A DNA stretch of 64,000 nucleotides. Origin: Viola odorata. Taxonomy: Eukaryota > Streptophyta > Magnoliopsida > Malpighiales > Violaceae. This document shows positions 48,831-58,247 of this stretch, piece after piece (the first letter of the stretch is position 1; the number at the start of each line of letters is the position of its first letter). The notes beneath the pieces are model-generated. The model saw nothing but the letters and a program-made list of their open reading frames with translations. It did not search any database and was not told where the DNA came from. Location of the stretch: NCBI GenBank assembly GCA_963691705.1, contig OY829539.1, forward strand, positions 58,936,327-59,000,326. Reading direction: 5' to 3'. The translations under genes and the position numbers were made by a program.

Positions 48831-50202
48831 CACTGTTAAATTATAAATGGAATAAATAATATAAATTACATAACAAAAATGTAATTCTTACTACTAGCTA
48901 AAAAAATATATTAGTAATCGTTGCAATATAAATACAACAATTTAAAAGTTTGTAATATAAATACGATAGTTTTCTAGTCATTAAAATTTTAACATTTTTA
49001 GTAGTTAGAAGTTAAAAAAAAGAGTAAAACATTTCAAAATATATACAAACTTAAGAGAAAATACATCAAGATTCTACTTTATTGAACAAATGAAAAAAAG
49101 AGGTATGAATAGTAAAAATATAAATAAATAAAATAAAATATATTTTGTTTTATTTTCCCCATATTTTATAAATTTTTACTATTTTATATTAATTTTATTA
49201 ATAATTATAAATGTTAGAATTATATTTTAAAAAAAATTTAAATATCAAACGATTTTAAATTATACGAGTCAATGTTAAATATTTTAATAAACAATAAGGT
49301 TTATTTTATGTTAGTTCTTCCAATGGGTTAAATCATTTCATGGCACCTGTACATTATTTGACTGACTCATTTGGCACCTCTTCCGGTCAAACGGTTTAAA
49401 AGGCACCTCAATTTGAAAGATACCACTCATTTGACACTCGTCATTGACGACGTCCATTGGAAGTCGTTAAATGCTGACGTGGCATGGCACGTCAACGAGT
49501 TGCGGATGTGTCATGCCACATTAGTAAATCCAGCCCGAATCAAGGTGAAAACGGGTGAAATAGCTGGCTAAAGAACGATGCGTCGTCTATTGCGTGTGAC
49601 AAGCACAAGCTTGTTTGAGAGACACGTCGTTCGTTGCTGAAGTGAGTGACGCGTCGTCTAGGTGGGTGTTTAATCCCTGTCGCGTGCTTCATCCCTCTCA
49701 TTCGTGAAATTCCCAAAAATCAATCTCCAAACCCTCTCCTCCCTCGCTCCTTGCTCAAATCGAATGGCCAAACCCTAATTTCACCCAGAAATCCTCTCCT
49801 CCTGCTCGAAATCAGCCAGCCTTTTCCCTTTCCCTCTCGCGAATCAAATATCCCTCCCTCCCGTTCTTCTGGCGCTCGAAATCAGACCTTTCCCTCCCAC
49901 TCACGAATCGAAATCAACCTTTCTCCTCTAGATTATTCAGGTATGTGCTAATTGTTTCCTTCTATTACAGTGTTTAATTGATTATTGTAATTAGGGTTTG
50001 TTTTAATTGTTTTATAATTAGGGTTTGTTGTCTTGTTTATGTCATTATTATTTAATACATAGCATATGATGAATTTTGATGCGTTGGATCCTCTCTGGAG
50101 GAAATTTTTTGGGTTTTGGTGTGAGATTAATATTCTTTTGTTTTAATGTTCTACATTAATCTTCCTTGCTACTTGCTACAAAACTGTTGCGTGTAAAATT
50201 AT
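48831..50202. other. AT-rich spacer and presumed left terminal region of a Mutator-like element
   Basis: 48831-49310 is AT-rich without features. From about 49320 the composition rises in GC, with phrases such as ATTTGGCACCTC and GACGTGGCATGGCACGTC. This could be the terminal region of the Mutator-like element whose genes follow. The matching right end would lie outside the window, so the boundary cannot be proved. Confidence 0.35.
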
Positions 50203-50251
50203 ACTATAATCATTTAGAATGCCCACAAGTTGCATTCTAAATGATTATAGT
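50203..50251. repeat. Perfect hairpin with 20-bp stem before the GRF ORF
   Basis: 50203-50222 is the exact inverse of 50232-50251, with a 9-bp loop. It lies about 75 bp upstream of the probable GRF start codon. Confidence 0.9.
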
Positions 50252-50326
50252 GTGAAATCAGTGTTGTTTGGTGGTGTGATATCAGAGTTTCTAATTTTGT
50301 TATGTATTAGGGATTGTACCACTCTA

Positions 50327-50797
50327 ATGGTGAATGCAGAAGACGGGGTTGAGAGGTTTAGTTCGGTGTTGAAGCAAAGGGTAAACTATGAGTACAAGCC
50401 ACCTATTTACTGTAAGTGCGGAAACAAGACACCTAGATGGGTTTCATGGACAAAGAAGAATCCGGGACGTCGATTCCACAAATGCAAGCACAACATCGAA
50501 GAGGGTGGATGTGGATTTTTTCTATTCTTTGATAGTCCTTTTCCGGACAGAGCAAATGTAATTATCAATGGGCTGTGTGAAAGTGAGAAAGAACAAGCGC
50601 ATAGGATTGATAATTTGCTGGCTGAAATCAAAGAACTGAAGACGCGTGACATGGTATTCAATGGAATGGTGGATGAGTTGTTTTGCTTGAAGGATGAAAA
50701 TGTGAATCTGACAACGAGGGTTAAGAAATTGAGGTTTACGGTAGTAATTTGTTATTTTGTTATTTTTTTAATTGTATTTTTTAGTTTTTTCAATTAA
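50327..50797 (+). CDS. GRF-type zinc-finger protein, transposon associated
   Basis: The start is the ATG in MVNAEDGVERF, giving 156 residues. The frame is open further left to 50219 but without clear protein character. A zf-GRF domain spans about residues 24-66: YCKCGNKTPRWVSWTKKNPG, RRFHKCK and CGFFLFFD, with the metal-binding Cys/His pattern intact. A charged coiled-coil stretch follows (about 80-130), then a hydrophobic C-terminal segment (VVICYFVIFLIVFFSFF) that may cross a membrane. GRF fingers bind nucleic acid. Small GRF proteins of this shape are common in plant repeats. Here it faces a Mutator-like transposase, the layout of a second gene of such an element. Its role in transposition is an inference. 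Confidence 0.7.
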   Translation: MVNAEDGVERFSSVLKQRVNYEYKPPIYCKCGNKTPRWVSWTKKNPGRRFHKCKHNIEEGGCGFFLFFDSPFPDRANVIINGLCESEKEQAHRIDNLLAEIKELKTRDMVFNGMVDELFCLKDENVNLTTRVKKLRFTVVICYFVIFLIVFFSFFN

Positions 50798-51377
50798 GAT
50801 ATTTTTCGCACTAAATTGTAATGAAGATTATTTGCTTAAAATTTTCTAGTGTAATGGTTGTTTACAACTTTGAATTGCGTCAAGTGGATTCATAAACTTT
50901 GGGGGCTTAATATTTTGGCATCTATTGTATGCATTTATGAATATATTGACGAAGTTGATATTGAAAGAAAACCACCAAAAGAATGATTACGACTTTTAAT
51001 TAATTAATTAAGAAAACTAATTTTAATTAATGGAGGAATGAAATGAACCTGCTGCAAAATGGAAAATTTAAGCTTTGTTTCGTGTGGGACACTGCTGTGA
51101 TTTCCATGCTACATTAACGGGAACATCAAAATATAGTGCTTAAAAAGAACTCGATTCTTAAAGCCATAGCAATAATCCAACAAAATGACATTACCACAAG
51201 AGTCTAATTTTTCCATTGGGCGAAAAGCAAAAAACTAATAAATAAGCATCAAAATATAGTGCTTAATGCCCTACTGGTACAACTTCAAAATAATGTCATA
51301 GCAATAATCTTGCATGTCCACAATTATCATGCACTTCCAATAGCATCCTGCATTTCCACAATTATCAAGCAACTTTC

Positions 51378-53087
51378 CTATTTTCTTCCAGAACCAGCCC
51401 CATCATATGGAATCCAATGAGTACCCAACACTTGTGGTGGTCTTTTATCTGGGACGTTAATAACTTTTTGTTGTGGAATTCCAGGCTGCAATTACAATAC
51501 ATAACACCTTAACGTAATTACTCTATCTATGTTTAGGCAAATAAAATTTAATTACACTACAGACAATGAGTAAACTCACATTAACGCAAGTCCACCCTAA
51601 TTCTGCAACGAAACAACCATATCCTCCTGGAAGCTTTCCCTTCTTTTTTGTATTCTTCTTTTTCCTCCCTCTTGTAGGCTGAGCAGTTCCACAAGATTCC
51701 CTAAGCTCTTGTATCAACCTGCTTATTCTGTCATGTTCTTGTGAGGCAGATACCTGTGAATCTTGCACGGGTGAAGCTTGTGACATATGTGTGGTCGATG
51801 GATTAATAAAACGTTGTCACAATGAAAAAAATTAAAATTTACATTGTGTTATTATATGACCAAACTACATTAAAATAATACATTACCTTGCTTGCAGGAT
51901 TAGATACACAAACGTCTCTCCTATGACCTTCAATATGACAATATGAACATGAGGTCTTCCTTCGCTTTATGGTGATCTCTTGATGCGGTTTAACTGCCAC
52001 AACATGGGTTTCTCCAGCCACAACAGGGGTTTCTTCAGCCACAATAGGGGTTTCTCCACTCACCTGCATTGATGACCAATCAACTAAATGTAATGGCAAG
52101 TAAGCGTAATCAAACAAAATGATCATTGCACTTCAAGTTAATAAGTGTTACCTGGTTTACTAGTCTGACTGTACATACGCTGCGTGTGTGGCCATATTGC
52201 TTGCACACACTGCAGGTTATCTTCCGTCCTTTGTGACTCATTTTAGTACCACACTGGGCTGGCTCCCAATCTTCCCTTCTCCTCAACTTCTTTGGTCTCC
52301 CGGGGAATTTCACAAGGGAAGGGGGCTTAATCGGTGTAACTGATACTCTTGGCCAATATTTCTTGCATTGCACAGGCTTAATAGGGTTCTTATATGCCAA
52401 CTCAAATATTTCCCTACTATACCACTTGCTTACAAAACATATGGCATCTAAATTGTTACCCTCATTAACAATGACAGCCATGGCATGTGAGCATGGTATC
52501 CCAGTCAATTCCCACATCCTACAAGTACAAGTAGATTTCTCTAAACTCACCACCCAACTAGTGTCCTCATCAAGGTGCACTTCATATCCATCCTCTCCAT
52601 TTGAATCCACATAAAAGTTGTCACTCTCTTCCATGTTATAATTAATCTTCTTCCAAATTTTGGGATCAAAACTGTTCTTAAATTTTGACAAAAAAATCTT
52701 CCTTTCTTTAAACCTCTTGAACACAAATTTATGAATGGTTTTAAAAAGTTTGACAATAGATTTGTACCTAGCCTCTATTATCAAGCTATTAAAAGTCTCA
52801 CTCATATTATTATGAACAATATCAGAACAACAAGAGGTATTTTGGAAGGCTTTGCACCAATGAGTTGGACTGACCTCTAAAAAATCAGACATGGCAGTAC
52901 TTGACAAACCTTTTAAAACATCCAATTCATCCAGAAAATCTGAGGGATTGGATGCCTTGCAGGTAACCCAAAACTGTTGGTGCAATTCCTCACTTTTGTG
53001 TTCCTTTCTCCACTTCGCAAAGATGTGTCTGACACATCTCCTACTGACAGCTGAGGGCATAGGTTGCTTAATCGCAGAAAGCAATCC
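51378..53087 (-). CDS. Mutator-like (MULE) transposase, C-terminal exons only
   Basis: Exons 53087-52152, 52063-51887, 51753-51580 and 51485-51378 join in phase 0, giving about 464 residues to the stop. The first starts in the conserved region before the cysteine of CVRHIFAKWRK. It contains the helical linker and the SWIM zinc finger CTCRMWELTGIPCSHAMAVI at about residues 188-208. Zinc-knuckle motifs CSVCKQYGHTRSVC and CSYCHIEGHRRDVC follow. The tail is basic (KKKNTKKKGK). The catalytic N-terminal half is absent. An acceptor site at 53088-53090 shows that an exon should precede, but gypsy sequence begins within about 50 bp. The missing exons are therefore deleted or lie beyond the gypsy element, right of the window. 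No stop codon interrupts the visible exons. Confidence 0.8.
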
Positions 53088-53142
53088 CTACATGATAATA
53101 CAAAAGTATATCACAAGGGCATAACGGACATTGTACCTTCAC

Positions 53143-53450
53143 AAAGTACCGTTGACCAGTCAAAACGGCACATGACCGGTTTGACCAAGTCAAACATATG
53201 AAACGGCATCGTGACCGATTGACCTAGTCAACGGGAATAAGTGACCAAAGGACAAGTCTAGCCCGATCGCCTCAAAATGGCACGAAGCCGATCCACTCGC
53301 TAAGCTGTGAGGAAACGAATCGACACCTCTGCAAACATTGACCAGGTCAATGTTCTCCAAACGGCAGCATGCCGATTCCACACAACGGCAGTGTGCCGAT
53401 TCGCTACAAACGGCACCTTGCCGATTTGGTATAAACGGCTTAAAGCCTAC
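53143..53450 (+). repeat. Cluster of short inverse modules in the LTR
   Basis: Two motifs alternate: TTGACC-NN-GTCAA-like (four times, 53150-53350) and ACGGCA-n-TGCCG-like hairpins. The latter form three to four units of about 25 bp in tandem at 53358-53450. The repeats lie upstream of the TATA box. Confidence 0.7.
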
Positions 53451-53537
53451 AGTAAAGGTACACTGTATACTATTTCTATTAAATCAGTGGTCAAAGCCAC
53501 ACATGGGAGACAACATTTCCTGCTCCCACTCAACCAT

Positions 53538-53544
53538 TATAAAA
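53538..53544 (+). promoter_or_regulatory. TATA box of the gypsy LTR
   Basis: TATAAAA in an otherwise CA-rich context, downstream of the repeated modules and upstream of the RT frame. Confidence 0.55.
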
Positions 53545-53663
53545 CTATTACCCATGAGGAATATTTATCCTCCCAAAGGTATGGTCTCTACTTTATAATT
53601 ATTACCTCTTACTTTTAAACCACTTTGTGGAAAAAAGAGGAAAGGTGTCAGCAGATCTAACCA

Positions 53664-53688
53664 CTCTAGTCCTACATAAGGACTAGAG
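53664..53688 (+). repeat. Perfect 10-bp hairpin in the LTR
   Basis: CTCTAGTCCT and its inverse AGGACTAGAG are separated by 5 bp. It lies about 120 bp downstream of the TATA box, thus inside the expected transcript leader. Confidence 0.85.
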
Positions 53689-53947
53689 GGAAAGAGAGGG
53701 AGGACAGATCTGAAGCTCCTACAAAAGAGACAGACACTGTTCCGATATACATTTTCTCTGCATCTCAATCCAAACACTGACTTCACCATCGGAGATTCTC
53801 CGCCGGAGCAAACCTCCGGTGGCTTTGCAGGTCGCTCAAGGAGCTCCAACCACACTCCCCGGCATGCCATTAGACGGAAAAGCCCTCCTATCCATCTTTG
53901 GATTATCACTACACGATAAATTGTAAAAGTTACGATTCTCTCAAACT

Positions 53948-56900
53948 ATGATTGTACAAGGAAATTTCGCATGGGAACCCGCCGATATGCCAGGTATATC
54001 CCGAGAAATAGCCGAGCACAGGCTTAACATTGACCCCAACGCCAAGTCAGTTCAGCAAAAACGACGGGCGTTCTCCACCGAAAAAGCGTCGGCTGTGGAA
54101 AAGGAGGTTGTAAAGCTCCTTGACGCGGGTTTCATTCGCGAAGTACAATATCCCACTTGGTTAGCCAACCCGGTTCTTGTTCCTAAACCCAATGGAGACT
54201 GGCGTATGTGCATTGACTTCACTGATTTGAACGATGCTTGTCCTAAGGATTGCTACCCGCTTCTTCGCATAGATCAGTTGGTTGATCAAACTGCTGGGTA
54301 CGCATATCTAAGCTCGTTGGACGCCAATTCCGGATATCATCAAATCCCTATGGCCCTAGAGGATGAGGAGAAGACCGCCTTCCTTACTCCTAAAGCCACG
54401 TATTGTTACACAGCGATGCCATTTGGACTAAAGAACGCGGGGGCCACGTTTCAGCGAGTGACAAATAAGATTTTTGAGGAACAGATAGGGAGAAATGTGG
54501 AAGCATATGTTGACGACATACTGGTAAAGAGTGCGAATTTTCATGATCACCTGCAGGATCTAAAGGAAGTTTTTGATGTGATGACAAGGTATCGCATGAA
54601 GCTAAACCCCCGGAAGTGCATGTTTGCATTCCAGACGGGTAAGTTCTTGGGCTACGTAGTTAGCCAGAAAGGTATCCAGCCTAATCCATCCAAGGTTAAA
54701 GCTATACATGATATGATATCGCCAAGAACCGTTAAAGAAGTGCAAAGGCTAACAGGGCGCGTTATCGCTCTGGGACGATTCGTCTCCAAGCAAGGAGAAA
54801 AGTGTCTCCCCTTTTTCAAAGTCATACGACGGAAAGCCACGTTCGGGTGGACCCCAGAATGTGAGCAAGCATTTGTGGACTTAAAGGACTATTTTTCATC
54901 TGATTTGTTATTGACAAGGCCCGAGTCCGGCGATACTCTGTACTTGTACTTGGGCGCGGCGGACGAAGTGGTCAGCGCCGTCCTTGTTCGTGACGATAAC
55001 CGCACTCATCGCCCAGTTTACTTCGTGAGTCATGTCTTAAAGGATGCGGAACGGCGATATGCTCGTATTGAGAAAATAGCGTTCGCCCTTATACAAGCCG
55101 CCCGCAAGATGGACCGATACTTCCAGTCTTATCCTATCGTTGTACTTACAGACCAACCCTTGAAGAGGATATTTCGAAAGCCTGAATCTTCAGGAAGAAT
55201 GCTGATCTGGGCCCTAGAACTCGAACAATATGGTTTGAGATACCAGTCACGGCCATCCGTAAAGGCTCAGGTCCTTGCTGATTTTATAGCGGAGTGTACT
55301 TTCACAGAGGACCCTTTGAGTGGTGTACCGGAAGTGGAATGGAACGATATGGATCTCCCGTTCCCAGAAACTTATACAGATCTTTGGATCGTTCATGTGG
55401 ACGGAGCCAAAAACTAAGAACTGGCGGGGGTTGGAGTCTTTATAAACGGGCCGCACGATATGCATATACGATATGCTATTCGAATCTTGCATCCTCTGTC
55501 CAATAACGCAGCCGAATATGAGGCGTTGCTAGCTGGACTCAGAATAGGAAGAGAGTTTTCTTCTAAGGGAAGGCGCGATACCGGCCAAACAGGAGATCTG
55601 CGTCTAAAAATTTGTGGAGACTCCAAACTGATAATTGACCAGGTCTCAGGACACTCTCAGGCTCGAGAACCTATTATGGTGCAATACCTCTCTAAGGTAA
55701 CGCGAGAACTAGTGGAAATAAAGAAATAGGGCATGCAAGTCAGCTTCGAGCACGTCCCCCGAGAGGAAAATGCTGAAGCCGATTACCTTGCCAAGCTGGC
55801 CGCGAATCCTGAAGCATCTATACCTAAAGATGTATATTATCGTGAGCTAGCGGTGCCGTCCTTCATGGAGGAACAAGCCTCTTTGTGTGTGAATGAGCTC
55901 GAGAATGATTGGCGGATTCCGGTAATAAAATACCTGATGCACGAAGAGCTGCCCGACGATAACGCTGAAAAAATGAAAGTGCTAAGACAGGCTGCTCGTT
56001 GCACATACTATAACGGGGATCTAATTCGAAGATGTTTTTCTCACCCCGGCGCCAAATGTATAACCGAACAAGAGGGCCTTCACACCTTACGCGAAATCCA
56101 CGAAGGGATATGCGGAATGCACGCGTCAGGCGACACCTTGGCGGCACAAGTTTTCAGATCAGGATTCTACTGGCCCACTATACGAAGGGATTGCCACGAG
56201 TATGTACAAGCTTGCCCCAAATGTCAGGAATTCGCCAAAATTCCTCGACGTCCAGCCACGGAAATATCGGAAATCATCGCCCCTTGCCCTTTTGCCAAAT
56301 GGGGGATTGACATCCTGGGTCCATTTCCAATGGCAAGGTCCCAACTGAAATTTGTTATAGTGGCTGTGGACTATTTTACGAAGTGGGCGGAAGCTGAAGC
56401 GGTTGCCACAATCACGGCAGAAAAAACATGGCGTTTTTTCAAACATCAAGTTATCATGAGATTCGGGGTGCCTCGTATCCTTGTCAGCGATAACGGGACC
56501 CAGTTCACCAGCCAATTCTTCAAAGACCAATGCTCAAAATTCGGGATTGAGCAGAGATTCTCTTCCGTGGCTCACCCACAAACCAACGGACAAGCAGAGG
56601 TAACTAATAGGAGCATCCTCAGCGGTATTAGGAAAAACCTAGAGGGGTCTAAGAAGAAGTGGGCTGATGAATTGCCATACGTGATGTGGGCATACCGCGT
56701 GACCGTAAAAGTCAGCACTGGAGAAACACCTTTTGCGTTGGCTTTCGGAACTGAAGCCGTTACGCCAGTGGAAATTGGGGCCATGAGCCTGCGGGTGGCT
56801 CACTTTCGTGAGGAACAGAACGAGGAACGGTTACGTGCTAATCTGGACGCGTTACCAGAGGTTCGAGAAGAAGTCCTACTGAAAACGCAACACTACAAAA

Positions 56901-57106
56901 GAAAAATGGCCCGTTATCATAACAGGCAGGTCAAAGAGCGATTGTTGAAAAACGGTGACCTTGTGCTCCGAGACAGGCGAGCAACCGGACAACGTATGGG
57001 AAAGCTTAGTCCTAACTGGGAAGGACCGTATCGCGTAACCCACGTTGTCGGAAGAGGGGCCTATCGCCTGGAGACACTTGACGGTACGCCTTTATCCAAC
57101 TCCTAG
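53948..57106 (+). pseudogene. Ty3/gypsy pol (RT, two RNase H domains, integrase) with two nonsense codons
   Basis: One reading frame runs from 53948 to the stop at 57104-57106. It is interrupted by TAA at 55415-55417 and TAG at 55727-55729. The RT has its LSSLDANSGYHQ motif near residue 125 and AYVDDILV with the catalytic pair near 189-190. A first RNase H follows (to about 420). Then an archaeal-like second RNase H begins at VHVDGAKN, directly at the first stop, with its NNAAEYEALLAGL and GDSKLIIDQVSG motifs. The integrase has a zinc-binding H-H-C-C region, the catalytic Asp residues in WGIDILGP and SDNGTQF, and the Glu in NGQAEV. Two RNase H domains point to the Tat lineage. There is no gag or protease. 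It cannot make the full polyprotein unless the stops are read through. Confidence 0.9.
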
Positions 57107-57260
57107 AATATCTCTCGTTTGAAGTTATATTATCCTAGAGTTTAATTTTATCTGCACTATTTGGATTATAACGACCCTAACCGTGGCTAACGCTCAATAG
57201 GAGAGTTTTCGTGGGTTTGTGGTTGCTTTTGTGCAGATAAAAAGGGGGGTACCCTGGGAG

Positions 57261-57695
57261 TGAAAAGTCCTATCCTTGTGATGGTCGGTCTTGATCAGAT
57301 GACCCACTAAGTGAGGGCACGACCCCAGTGTATCCTTGATTAGCGTCGGATTGAAAGATTCTTGACGCCCCCGGGGGTGAAAAGTCCTATCCTTGTGATG
57401 ACCGATCTTGATCAGATGGCTCACTAAGTGAGGGCACTGCCCGGTATCTTTGGGAGTGAAAAGTTCTTTAATGATAACCGATCTCGTGGAGACGGTACAT
57501 CAAGACAAGACACACCCCAAAGAGTTAGAAACTCTGTTTAGAAACAAGAATCCTATCTTAACGGTCGGGCTGGTGCAGCCAAACCATTAAGTAAGGACAC
57601 GGTTCTAAACGAGAGGACAACGCCTATAAAAGTGAAAATTCCCTAGCCTTGTGATAGCCGTCCCGATCCGACAGCTCACGAGATGAGGCACTTAG
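57261..57695 (+). repeat. Five degenerate tandem repeats downstream of pol
   Basis: A unit beginning TGAAAAGTCCTATCCTTGTG and ending near AAGTGAGGGCAC recurs with starts near 57261, 57378, 57457, 57547 and 57632. Spacing is 79-117 bp. The first two are closest. It lies between the integrase end and the antisense genes. Tandem repeats at this position are known from some Tat-type elements. Confidence 0.75.
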
Positions 57696-58247
57696 AAAGG
57701 CCGATTGAGAGATAAGGGAAACGTGAAGGATCGCGTAATTCCAGCTGGTAACCGGATAAGTAACCCTTGACGAAAGGTAGAGCTGAGGGAAAACGCGATT
57801 CGAAACGGGTTCCGTGATAAAACCTGATGATAGCAGCGAACGGGCTCCTACGGGTAATCACTATCTCTCAAATCTCGTTTTGTTACTGATAATCTACAAT
57901 TAGAGATGTGCAGAATGCTTCTGAGCAGCGGAAGGAGAGGTGGTCATGATACCGATAGGCTCATCGAAAGGCCAACCCGACATAGATCTTGGTCTTCTTA
58001 GTATAAATACCAAGGATCTGCTCAAGAAAGTAAACGCACCGTGCGGATAAGGCCACCTCAGTGACGAGAGAAGTCTCGCGATGAGAAAAATAAAAGAGAA
58101 ATATCGATAAAGGGATTGTCTAGAAATATTAAAGGCATCTCAAGGATTTACAAAGATTCACTGTTCAAAATATTGATGCTGCAAAGACAAAAGACAAAGC
58201 CAAGCGATATGTGATTGCTGGAGGGAACGGCAAAATATCGCGGCAAA

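Larger units (their letters stand above)
53132..53945 (+). repeat. Probable 5' LTR of the gypsy element
   Basis: The stretch begins near a TGTACC and contains a TATA box TATAAAA at 53538-53544 in the right place for the transcription start of a plus-strand element. It includes 5' repeats and a stable hairpin. Its end, around TCTCAAACT, is followed at once by the RT-encoding frame. The two ends were not confirmed by a second LTR. Confidence 0.45.
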
